Assembly: GCA_964353455.1 (NCBI GenBank)
Contig: CAYGWP010000602.1
Coordinates: 1 to 9,992, forward strand
DNA: 9,992 nt
DNA from: CAYGWP01 sp964353455
Lineage (GTDB): Bacteria; Planctomycetota; Phycisphaerae; FEN-1346
Direction of reading: 5' to 3'
Positions 1-5,773 of this stretch are shown one piece after another. The translations under genes and the position numbers were made by a program. A model generated the notes under the pieces. That model was not told the DNA's origin, did no database searches, and saw nothing but the letters and a program-made list of their open reading frames with translations. Each line of letters opens with the position of its first letter. Within the stretch, counting starts at the first letter, position 1.

Positions 1-1682
1 AGTTCTCCCAGCGTCAGGTGTGGCGTGACCCACTGGCCGGGCAGGCCTTTGTGCCGGCTATCCCCCCGCACCTGACCCCGGAGCAGGAGATCGTTTGGCA
101 GGCACTTCGCGAGGACCTCGACGGGCCGCGTCGGCACACCTTCCTCCTGCAGGGCGTCACGGGCAGCGGCAAGACAGAGATATACCTGCGCGCCGTGCGG
201 CACGTCCTGGCGCAAGGCAAGACGGCCATCGTTCTGGTGCCCGAGATCGCCCTCACCCCCCAAACCATCCGCCGATTCCGCGAACGCTTCACGAACGTCG
301 CCGTCCTCCACTCGAACCTATCCGACGCCGAGCGGCACCGCCAGTGGCGAGACATCGCCGAGGGCCGCGCCGACGTCGTCATCGGCGCTCGCAGCGCCGT
401 ATTCGCACCCGTCAGAGACCTCGGCCTCATCGTCATTGATGAGGAACACGAGAACTCCTTCAAGCAGGACACCGCACCCCGATACCACGGCCGCGACGTC
501 GCCATCATGCGCGCCAACCTGGTGGGCGCCGCCGTCATCCTCGGGTCCGCCACCCCAAGCCTCGAATCGTTCCAGAACGTCCGCACCATGAGCCACTACC
601 AGGAGGCCCGCCTTACCAGCCGCATCGGCGGCCGGCCCATGCCGCCGGTCCAGATCGTTGACATGCGGGCCGAGGCCACCGTCCGCAAGGGACACCACGT
701 CCTCTCGCAGCCGCTCGAAACCGCCATCGTGGAAGCATGGCGAAGGCAGGAGCAGACCATACTGTTCCTGAACCGCCGCGGCTTCGCCACGCACCTCTTC
801 TGCGTCCATTGCGGACACGTCGAGAAGTGCCCCGACTGCGACGTCGGCATGACCTACCACGCCAAGCCCGGCATCGCCCAGTGCCACTACTGCGGCCGCA
901 AGATGGCCCCGCCCCAGCGGTGCCCCGCATGCTCGGCCGAGACCGTCAACTACTGGGGCACCGGCACCCAGCGCGTCGAGGAAGAGGTCCTTAAGAAGTT
1001 CCCCGAAATCCGCATCGGACGCATGGATTCCGATGCCATGCGCAAACGCGGACACGAGAGCATCCTCTCGGCGTTCCACGACGGCGAAATCGACATCCTC
1101 ATCGGCACACAGATGGTCGCCAAGGGCCTCGACTTCCCCAACGTCACCGTCGTCGGCGTCATCAACGCCGATGTCGCACTAAGCCTGCCCGACTTCCGCG
1201 CAAACGAACGCACCTTCCAACTCCTCACCCAGGTCGCCGGCCGCGCAGGCCGCGGACCAAAGGGCGGCCGCGTCTTCATCCAGACCTTCCAGCCGGAACA
1301 CCTGGCGATTCAACTTGCCGCCAAGCATGATTACGAATCCTTCGCAAAGGACGAGTTGGAGGCCCGCCGCGCTCGCGGATACCCGCCCTTCGGACGACTC
1401 GCCCGCATCATCGTCCGCTCCCAGAGCCGCGCAAAGGCCGCAGAGGCCATACAGATCGTCGCCGGACGACTCATGGAACCCGCGCGCATCGCCGGAATCC
1501 AGATCCTCGGCCCGCAGCCGTGCCCCCTGGCCAAACTCAGCCGCTTCTGGCGATACCACCTCCTCCTGAAGGCCCCCAATGCCAAGGCCATGCTCCACCT
1601 CTGGGACACGGTCCGCGGCGACCTCGCCCCACCCGGCAGCGTCCAGATGGCCATAGACGTTGACCCGCAAAGCACGCTGTAA
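1..1682 (+). CDS. priA: Primosomal protein N' (replication restart helicase PriA), 5' end missing
   Basis: PriA is a 3'-to-5' superfamily 2 DNA helicase that recognises stalled forks and reloads the replisome. The frame is open to the left edge (codons from base 3), so the GTG at 18 is probably internal. The N-terminal 3'-DNA-binding and winged-helix domains, roughly 200 residues in E. coli PriA, lie outside the window. Counting from the GTG, visible motifs are Walker A GVTGSGKT (46-53), DEEH box (141-144), motif III GSATPS (176-181), and GTQMVAKGLDFP followed by QVAGRAGRG (363-413). Eight zinc-binding cysteines form four CxxC pairs (262/265, 271/274, 289/292, 302/305), the PriA signature. 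The C-terminus ends in IDVDPQSTL before TAA, as expected for the family. No frameshift is seen. Identification is near certain. Confidence 0.97.
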   Translation, partial: FSQRQVWRDPLAGQAFVPAIPPHLTPEQEIVWQALREDLDGPRRHTFLLQGVTGSGKTEIYLRAVRHVLAQGKTAIVLVPEIALTPQTIRRFRERFTNVAVLHSNLSDAERHRQWRDIAEGRADVVIGARSAVFAPVRDLGLIVIDEEHENSFKQDTAPRYHGRDVAIMRANLVGAAVILGSATPSLESFQNVRTMSHYQEARLTSRIGGRPMPPVQIVDMRAEATVRKGHHVLSQPLETAIVEAWRRQEQTILFLNRRGFATHLFCVHCGHVEKCPDCDVGMTYHAKPGIAQCHYCGRKMAPPQRCPACSAETVNYWGTGTQRVEEEVLKKFPEIRIGRMDSDAMRKRGHESILSAFHDGEIDILIGTQMVAKGLDFPNVTVVGVINADVALSLPDFRANERTFQLLTQVAGRAGRGPKGGRVFIQTFQPEHLAIQLAAKHDYESFAKDELEARRARGYPPFGRLARIIVRSQSRAKAAEAIQIVAGRLMEPARIAGIQILGPQPCPLAKLSRFWRYHLLLKAPNAKAMLHLWDTVRGDLAPPGSVQMAIDVDPQSTL

Positions 1683-1726
1683 GGCAAGTGCCTGAGTACC
1701 TGAGTGCCTGAGTGCCGTCTTGCCTT
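1681..1726 (+). terminator. Possible terminator hairpin just after priA
   Basis: AAGGCAAG (1681-1688), overlapping the priA stop codon, is exactly complementary to CTTGCCTT (1719-1726). The 30-nt loop is made of the TGCCTGAG tandem repeat. There is no real U-tract afterwards (tcccttcg), so this is a weak intrinsic terminator at best. It may instead be an RNA structure arising from the repeat. Confidence 0.3.
1689..1716. repeat. 8-bp tandem array, TGCCTGAG x 3.5
   Basis: Units are tgcctgag, tacctgag, tgcctgag, tgcc, with one substitution in the second unit. The period is exactly 8 bp, so it is read in all three frames and cannot encode a simple peptide repeat. It lies in the loop of the priA-proximal hairpin. 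Confidence 0.85.
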
Positions 1727-1737
1727 TCCCTTCGTCG

Positions 1738-1761
1738 CTCCGTCCCTCCGTGCCTCCGTGC
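1738..1761. repeat. 8-bp tandem array, CTCCGTGC x 3
   Basis: Units are ctccgtcc, ctccgtgc, ctccgtgc, then a partial ctgc. This is the second 8-bp-period array in the gap, starting 22 bp after the first but with a different unit. In one frame it reads as the PSLRASVPAC-type peptide, which is repeat-derived and not a gene. Confidence 0.8.
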
Positions 1762-1841
1762 CTGCTTGTTCACTTAAGTATCGCCCCGCAGGAACGCCCG
1801 CGCCGATTTTGACCTCCGGGAGGCGAAAAAAAACCGTTTTC

Positions 1842-1889
1842 GGACCCCCAAACCCCCCTGGCGCTAGCGCCAAGGGGGTTCGAGGGTCC
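1842..1889. repeat. 48-nt near-perfect palindrome centred on GGCGCTAGCGCC
   Basis: The two 24-nt arms pair at 21 of 24 positions around the perfect 12-bp centre GGCGCTAGCGCC (1860-1871). The three mismatches are all C-A on the + strand, so in RNA from the - strand they become G-U wobbles and the hairpin is fully paired. No T-run follows on either strand, so it does not look like an ordinary terminator. Candidates are a dispersed palindromic repeat, a protein-binding or cruciform site, or a structured RNA. Homologous copies elsewhere in the genome are likely but cannot be seen here. Confidence 0.8.
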
Positions 1890-1910
1890 TGGTGTTAAGA
1901 TGGGCAAGAC

Positions 1911-1984
1911 GATTTTGCACGGTTTTAGATCGGTTTTGATCGGTTTAGGACCGGTTCTTGACGGCTTTAGATCGTTTTTTCACC
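1911..1984. other. Helically phased T-tracts, predicted curved DNA
   Basis: T-tracts begin at about 1913, 1923, 1934, 1944, 1955, 1966 and 1975, a mean spacing of about 10.3 bp. They lie in a degenerate CGGTTTTAGAT-like repeat. A-tracts or T-tracts spaced at the helical repeat are a known cause of intrinsic curvature. The block begins 22 bp after the 48-nt palindrome. It may be only a decayed tandem repeat of 10-11 bp, but the phasing is clear. Confidence 0.6.
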
Positions 1985-2134
1985 GAATTTTACACTAATG
2001 AATGGATATAGGTGAACTGCTCGATAGATATGTAAGTATATCCGGGCCGGGGCGGAAGCCCGAAGAATAATCAGGTGCCGGGCATCCGACCACAATAGGC
2101 GGGGGCGGGGAACACTATATGTAGGGGGTGTTTC

Positions 2135-2155
2135 GATTGTGGATTGCGGATTGAA
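2135..2155. repeat. 7-bp tandem repeat GATTGNG x 3
   Basis: Units are gattgtg, gattgcg and gattgaa. This is another short-period motif, distinct from the three 8-bp arrays, between the curved block and the GTGACTGA array. Confidence 0.6.
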
Positions 2156-2221
2156 CGGAAAGAAGGATGCTGCGAGCGGCGGGCCTACAGCCTCCGGTCT
2201 CCAGCCTCAAGCCTCTTCAGG

Positions 2222-2261
2222 GTGACTGGGTGACTAAGTGACTGAGTGACTGAGTGACTGG
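2222..2261. repeat. 8-bp tandem array, GTGACTGA x 5
   Basis: Five consecutive 8-bp units: gtgactgg, gtgactaa, gtgactga, gtgactga, gtgactgg. On the opposite strand this reads as SHSVTQSLSHPVTL, a recurring false-ORF string from such arrays. It is the longest and cleanest of the three 8-bp arrays in this gap. Confidence 0.9.
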
Positions 2262-2277
2262 GCACCGGAACAAGTAG

Positions 2278-2295
2278 GCCGGGGCGCGCCCCGGC
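2278..2295. repeat. Perfect 18-bp GC palindrome
   Basis: GCCGGGGCGCGCCCCGGC equals its own reverse complement, and the outer pairs 2277/2296 (G-T) and 2276/2297 (A-T) extend it slightly. Only a short ctttgc follows on the + strand, so terminator activity is doubtful. Confidence 0.7.
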
Positions 2296-2373
2296 TTTGC
2301 ATCGAAAGGCATCGGAAACGGCTGACGAAATCCGCACGCAAAGTTGAAGCGGAGCGGAGACCCGCCGTGGCGG

Positions 2374-2450
2374 GCCGCAAAGCCGCAGAGAGAGAGGACA
2401 GGAATCAGTTCTCGGCTGTTCTCTGCTGCTTATCTTGGCGCCTTTGCGGC
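2374..2450. repeat. Dispersed-repeat-like inverted repeat (GCCGCAAAGSCGC arms)
   Basis: The left arm gccgcaaagccgc (2374-2386) and right arm gcgcctttgcggc (2438-2450) pair at 12 of 13 positions across 51 nt. The arms resemble the CGCAAAGGCGCAAAG family of intergenic repeats, which gives false RKDAKAQRK-type ORFs in many environmental genomes (from general knowledge). A small hairpin, cccgcc-gt-ggcggg (2361-2374), abuts the left arm. It could be a MITE-like remnant, but no target duplication or transposase was seen. Confidence 0.45.
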
Positions 2451-2481
2451 CTTGCGGGAGCCTTGCCTTGACGTTTTGCCG

Positions 2482-2509
2482 TTTACACGTATCCGGGGGC
2501 CGGTACAAT
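2482..2509 (+). promoter_or_regulatory. Upstream sigma-70-like promoter, TTTACA-N16-TACAAT
   Basis: The -35 TTTACA (2482-2487) and -10 TACAAT (2504-2509) each match the consensus at five of six positions, with a 16-bp spacer. Transcription would start near 2516. That would give the methyltransferase mRNA a leader of about 200 nt, or serve a small open frame at 2550-2753 that has GGGGAGG seven bases before a TTG. No experimental support is available. Confidence 0.45.
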
Positions 2510-2669
2510 AATCCACGCAGCCCATCCGGCCGTTTGGGGAGGCCTGACCTTGACGTACGGGTCAAACGACGACTACGCGGGCCGGGACCGCTTCAGCCGG
2601 CCGCCCAAGGGAGGCGAAGAAGTAGAATGCCCCTTTATTCTGTTCTCCCTTTATTTTGCTGGATTTGGG

Positions 2670-2698
2670 TTGACGCACATTCGCATGAAGACTATATA
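2670..2698 (+). promoter_or_regulatory. Proximal promoter of the methyltransferase, TTGACG-N17-TATATA
   Basis: TTGACG (2670-2675) and TATATA (2693-2698) are separated by an optimal 17 bp. The start would fall near 2705, giving a very short leader that just includes the GGAGG ribosome-binding site (2706-2710). The -10 element lies inside the palindrome CTATATATAG, so a protein bound there should block RNA polymerase. The direct repeat CCCTTTATT (2631-2639 and 2647-2655) lies just upstream. Confidence 0.65.
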
Positions 2699-2703
2699 TA
2701 GCA
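2689..2703. promoter_or_regulatory. Candidate controller operator at the methyltransferase promoter
   Basis: AGACTATATATAGCA contains the perfect palindrome CTATATATAG (2692-2701) and occurs identically at 5596-5610, upstream of the XRE regulator gene. Here it overlaps the -10 box, which suggests repression of the methyltransferase once the regulator accumulates (inference). It does not match the classical GACT-N-AGTC or CTAAG-N5-CTTAG controller boxes exactly. Confidence 0.55.
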
Positions 2704-2718
2704 TCGGAGGTGTCCGGT

Positions 2719-4524
2719 ATGGGAAGGCCCGGCAGCAAGAAGGACCGTCTTAACGCTTACGGCCGGGGCGTCGGGCTGTTGTTCGACGAGGGCGGTAGTT
2801 CCCCGGAGGCCATGAGGCTGCCGCCGGAATTCGACCCCGCAAGACCCGAGGTCTCGTATGCAGCCTGCGTGCCGACGGAACACCGGAAACATTATGGGCA
2901 GTTCTTCACCCCGCCGCCGATAGCCGAGTTGATGTGTGACTGGGTCTCAGGGTGCAACCCCAAGACGCTGCTGGATCCAGCAGTTGGTACTGGCGTGTTG
3001 GTGCGCCATTTCTTACAGCGGGTCCCAGGTTGCACGGTAACCGCCCTTGACAAAGATGAAGTGATCCTGGCCGCAGCGCGCGAATCGCTGGGAGCCGCCG
3101 CCACGTTTCTGTGTTGCGATTTCCTCTCGTGGGACTCCCCCGCGCTCTTTGATGCCGCCATAGCCAATCCGCCGTATCTCCGCCACCATGACATGCTTTA
3201 CTCGCACGATGTTTTCCGCGCGGTCGGCAACCGTAACGGCGTGCATCTTTCGCGCCTCACAAATGCATACGGCCTGTTCATCCTGGAGATATGCCGGAGA
3301 CTGGCGCCTGGGGGACGGGCGGCCATCATCGTTCCGGGGGAATGGCTCAATGCCAACTTCGGGATGCCCATCAAGGAGTTCCTGCTGACCAACGGCCTCT
3401 TGACGCAGTTGGTGTATTTCTCACACGCGTCGCTTATCTTCGAGGATGCGCTGACCACGGCCTGCCTGCTCTTTATCGAGAAGAACAGGGCTGGCGCACG
3501 GCCATCCGAGGTCTTGCAGGCCGTGTTTGTGCACGACGGCATAGCACTGGATGTGCTCCGACGGGTCTTGGCGGGCGATTCCATGATGGCAGATGGCATT
3601 GCCAGACACGTTCTACCCGTTCACGGTATTCTCTCGCAGAAGAAATGGGACTATGTGCTGCAGAACGGGATTCAGGCCCGGCCGGAAGGCTTGGTTCCTT
3701 TATCCCATCTGGCAACGACTTGCCGCGGGATTGCGACAGGGGCAAATGCTTTTTTCCACCTGTCGGCCGCTGCCGCGAAGCGCTGCGGAATTGACGAACG
3801 ACATCTCAAGCCTTGCGTAGGCAAGGCCATGGACGCAGAGGGGTTTGTATTCGACCAAGAGGACTTCGCCCGCTTGGCTGCTGCCGGCCGCCCCGCGTAC
3901 TTGGCCGCGCTGGAAGGAAAACTCACCCGTGCCGAGATGGCCTATGTGTCCCAAGGCGAAGCCCAAGGCCTTCCTCGCCGGTATCTCTTGGCGGCCAGGT
4001 CGCCTTGGTACAAGATGGAGTCTCGGCCTCCGGCGCCAATATGGGCGGCGGTGTTTGGCCGTAGTCGCCTCAAGTTCGTCTGGAACAGAGCGGGCGTCTA
4101 TAACCTCACCACCTTCCACTGTATATACCCGCGCGGGCAGGAAGCCGAATTTGCGGGGGCATTAGTCGCCTGCCTCAATAGCCGGGTAGTCCAACGGCTG
4201 TGCGAGCAGCAGCAGCGGGTTTATGGCGGGGGTCTGCGAAAATTCGAGCCACGAGACCTCTTGGATGTTCCAGTGCCGAATCTTGAAGTAATGCCTGAAT
4301 CTAATATCACGAGACTTTGTGGGTTGCTTGAACGCCTGGACCGTGCCGCCCGCGAGGGTCCGGAATCTGTTTCCATAGCCTTGGACGAACTCGATGAGGC
4401 GGTGACGGCGGCAGCAGCCCAGGCAACGACGGCTATGGAAGGAGAACCTTCTCCAGAAGGCGCCCGTCCACTTCCAGGCAGCCTCCCGTGGGAACCACAT
4501 AGGCATCGTGGCGACCAAGATTAG
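2719..4524 (+). CDS. Type II N6-adenine DNA methyltransferase (gamma class, TaqI/Eco57I-like fold)
   Basis: This is the modification enzyme of the R-M module: it should transfer a methyl group from S-adenosylmethionine to adenine N6 in the site cut by the partner nuclease. The ATG at 2719 is chosen because GGAGG (2706-2710) lies 8 nt before it; the in-frame GTG at 2710 overlaps that site. The product is 601 aa. Motif X, GQFFTPPPIAELM, is near residues 60-72. The SAM-binding motif I DPAVGTG is at 86-92, and the catalytic NPPY at 150-153 (motif IV). The long C-terminal half, with HGILSQKKWDYV and the CRGIATGAN segment, looks like a TaqI-type target-recognition domain. The order X, I, IV, TRD defines the gamma class. 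The gene looks less GC-biased than priA, as expected for an acquired module. Its last 92 bp overlap the nuclease gene on the other strand. Specificity is inferred only from the partner. Confidence 0.9.
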   Translation: MGRPGSKKDRLNAYGRGVGLLFDEGGSSPEAMRLPPEFDPARPEVSYAACVPTEHRKHYGQFFTPPPIAELMCDWVSGCNPKTLLDPAVGTGVLVRHFLQRVPGCTVTALDKDEVILAAARESLGAAATFLCCDFLSWDSPALFDAAIANPPYLRHHDMLYSHDVFRAVGNRNGVHLSRLTNAYGLFILEICRRLAPGGRAAIIVPGEWLNANFGMPIKEFLLTNGLLTQLVYFSHASLIFEDALTTACLLFIEKNRAGARPSEVLQAVFVHDGIALDVLRRVLAGDSMMADGIARHVLPVHGILSQKKWDYVLQNGIQARPEGLVPLSHLATTCRGIATGANAFFHLSAAAAKRCGIDERHLKPCVGKAMDAEGFVFDQEDFARLAAAGRPAYLAALEGKLTRAEMAYVSQGEAQGLPRRYLLAARSPWYKMESRPPAPIWAAVFGRSRLKFVWNRAGVYNLTTFHCIYPRGQEAEFAGALVACLNSRVVQRLCEQQQRVYGGGLRKFEPRDLLDVPVPNLEVMPESNITRLCGLLERLDRAAREGPESVSIALDELDEAVTAAAAQATTAMEGEPSPEGARPLPGSLPWEPHRHRGDQD

Positions 4525-5326
4525 TGACCCTCCCGGCCGCCTCGAACCGGGGCAGGGATGTGAAGTGCCCAATCTGGACCCCACTGGTAATGGGGATCAT
4601 GATGGTGGCTTTCTCCTGACTCTTTGCGGGCGTCTCAATCTGGAACCCTTTGCCTGACGCCACGATTTCGAAGATGTCCAGGAAGTTGACCGCGAACACG
4701 GAGTCGAAGAAAACCTGGCAGTAGGTTTGAGGCTTACGGTATCGCTCAAGCCACCGATAGACGATTCGGAGGTCCTCCACTTTGACGGTGAAACTTGGGC
4801 ACTCGCGGCCGCCCCTCTGGCCTGCAGCCCGCTGCTCCTTTCGTACAGCCATGTACTTCAGAGCCTCAAACTTGCTGGACCTGACCTCGATGCCGGCAAT
4901 GGAGTTACGCACAAGTTTCTCCACCGCCGGTGTCGGAGCCGCAGAAATGTCATCGGGAACGGCTGCGTCCTTCGACAAGATGAGCAGGTCAGGACGTTTT
5001 CCGAAAAGACGCACGTCCTCCAGAATGGACAGATAGAATTCCTTGAAGCCCGGCTCGCCTGCCGCAATATGCTGGGCATTGCCGTACTGGCACACCTGCC
5101 AGTCAGGTCGCGCGCTTCGCACGGCGCGGGCAAGAGCATCTTCGGCCCAATCTCCCATGGCCCGGTTTGCCAGAAACTCCGACCGGGCGTCTGTGGGAAT
5201 GGTTGGTTTCCTTGCGCGGGGCTCCCCCTCGCCGCCAAATACCAGATAACGCTTCTCGATGCCGCGCCGGGACAATTCTTCGACAAGGGCTTCTTTCGCC
5301 TTGACCAGGCGATCCCACCAGTTCAT
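4433..5326 (-). CDS. Type II restriction endonuclease, probable AccI family
   Basis: This 297-aa protein is the likely nuclease partner of the convergent methyltransferase. From memory of family features it resembles AccI-type enzymes (GT^MKAC), through the GDWAEDALARAV helix (58-69), the AAGEPGFKEFY segment (88-98), GKRPDLLI (109-116) and FTVKVEDLRIVYRWLERY (179-196). The core looks like a PD-(D/E)xK fold: E61, P112-D113, then E147-V148-R149 followed by SSK152. The usual lysine is therefore replaced by arginine, or K152 takes its role. The ATG overlaps the TGA of the upstream regulator gene as ATGA (5323-5326), so translation is probably coupled. The stop at 4433-4435 lies within the methyltransferase gene. 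No frameshift is visible. The nuclease role is well supported by context; the AccI assignment is moderate. Confidence 0.78.
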   Translation of the reverse strand: MNWWDRLVKAKEALVEELSRRGIEKRYLVFGGEGEPRARKPTIPTDARSEFLANRAMGDWAEDALARAVRSARPDWQVCQYGNAQHIAAGEPGFKEFYLSILEDVRLFGKRPDLLILSKDAAVPDDISAAPTPAVEKLVRNSIAGIEVRSSKFEALKYMAVRKEQRAAGQRGGRECPSFTVKVEDLRIVYRWLERYRKPQTYCQVFFDSVFAVNFLDIFEIVASGKGFQIETPAKSQEKATIMIPITSGVQIGHFTSLPRFEAAGRVTNLGRHDAYVVPTGGCLEVDGRLLEKVLLP

Positions 5327-5559
5327 CGGCGTCGCTCCGTGTGTGACTGGCTAATCAATGCCTCACACGAACACCCCAAGGCGCCTGCTAACCGCGCCAA
5401 GGTTCGCAAGGTGATGTTTACCTCTCCGCGCTCGATGGCCCCGATGTAAGTGCGGTGAAGGCCGCAACGGTCCGCGAATTCCTCCTGCGACCATCCCTTT
5501 GCGGAGCGCAGGCGGCGCACATTTGCCGCTACAGCCTCATTAGGATCGCTATGCAACAT
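5323..5559 (-). CDS. Small XRE-family regulator, likely R-M controller (C) protein
   Basis: The 78-aa protein is almost entirely one lambda-repressor-like helix-turn-helix domain: WSQEEFADRCGLHRTYIGAIERG spans residues 23-45, followed by NITLRTLARLAGALGCS. Size and the LHRTYI..IERG recognition-helix signature match C proteins such as C.PvuII, C.BamHI and C.AhdI, which delay nuclease expression until the host DNA is methylated. It is the first gene of a C-R operon, with a 4-bp overlap into the nuclease. No Shine-Dalgarno sequence is visible before the ATG at 5559; weak or leaderless translation is common for C genes. A candidate operator lies 44 nt upstream and recurs at the methyltransferase promoter. 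Binding there is inferred. Confidence 0.85.
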   Translation of the reverse strand: MLHSDPNEAVAANVRRLRSAKGWSQEEFADRCGLHRTYIGAIERGEVNITLRTLARLAGALGCSCEALISQSHTERRR

Positions 5560-5595
5560 GGCGCCACGATGACAAATTGAAGACCAGAAATCTAC

Positions 5596-5610
5596 AGACT
5601 ATATATAGCA
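5596..5610. promoter_or_regulatory. Candidate controller operator at the C-R promoter
   Basis: This is the second exact copy of AGACTATATATAGCA, with the palindrome CTATATATAG at 5599-5608, centred about 44 bp before the regulator start codon. On the - strand the TATATA could serve as a -10 box, giving a leader of about 30 nt; no good -35 box lies 16-18 bp upstream. A weak basal promoter acting with an autoregulatory site would fit controller logic. Confidence 0.55.
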
Positions 5611-5644
5611 GGGTGGCGCAGAAGCACGGGACGTTTACGGGAAT

Positions 5645-5684
5645 GGGGATCAAGAAAGCGCGGCAGGTCTCTAACCCGCCGCGC
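5645..5684 (-). terminator. Rho-independent terminator for the PQQ-like gene
   Basis: On the - strand a stem from gcgcggcgggt (5684-5674) and acctgccgcgc (5668-5658) forms 11 pairs, one a G-U wobble, around a 5-nt loop. It is followed by TTTCTTGATCCCC. It lies about 90 nt after the stop at 5774 and just before the C-R promoter, so it insulates the R-M module from readthrough. Confidence 0.65.
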
Positions 5685-5773
5685 CAACACGCATGCCCCA
5701 GACGATCAACTCCGGCGCGATGAGGTTGTCTGGCCAGGAACTCACCGGCGAACGCTGAAGGGTTCTCGCGGTC

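Larger units (their letters stand above)
1683..2718. other. Repeat-rich intergenic region between priA and the R-M module
   Basis: About 1 kb with no convincing gene. The open frames here (for example 1704-1898 + and 2185-2565 -) translate into repeat-derived strings such as SHSVTQSLSHPVTL and are best read as artefacts. The region holds several unrelated short-period arrays, a long palindrome, phased T-tracts, a GC palindrome and an inverted repeat, listed separately. Local composition changes sharply: AT-rich blocks (around 1910-2035 and 2630-2700) alternate with very GC-rich ones. The right-hand 240 bp carries promoters for the methyltransferase gene. The accumulation of several repeat classes in one gap suggests a tolerant insertion site beside a mobile R-M module (inference). 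Confidence 0.7.

Noticed and set aside
1704..1898. 64-codon + strand frame with a PSLRASVPAC string
   Set aside because: It is built from the CTCCGTGC array and half of the 48-nt palindrome; there is no ribosome-binding site and no protein-like composition.
2036..2092. Possible riboswitch or structured RNA around ccgggccggggcggaagcccg
   Set aside because: A short GC stem is visible (cgggc with gcccg), but I could not match the surroundings to any known riboswitch core, and no regulated gene follows closely.
2185..2565. 126-codon - strand frame with SHSVTQSLSHPVTL and RLPQGRKGAK strings
   Set aside because: These are known translations of short intergenic repeats (the 8-bp array and the CGCAAAG-type repeat), not a gene.
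2710..2718. GTG at 2710 as the methyltransferase start
   Set aside because: The GTG begins on the last base of the GGAGG site; the ATG at 2719 has ideal spacing from it.
1683..2718. CRISPR array
   Set aside because: The repeat units are 7-11 bp and contiguous, without spacers, and there are no cas genes.
4727..5449. 240-codon + strand frame opposite the nuclease and controller genes
   Set aside because: The - strand has an HTH protein and a PD-(D/E)xK-like nuclease coupled by ATGA; the + strand frame shows no domain or ribosome-binding site.
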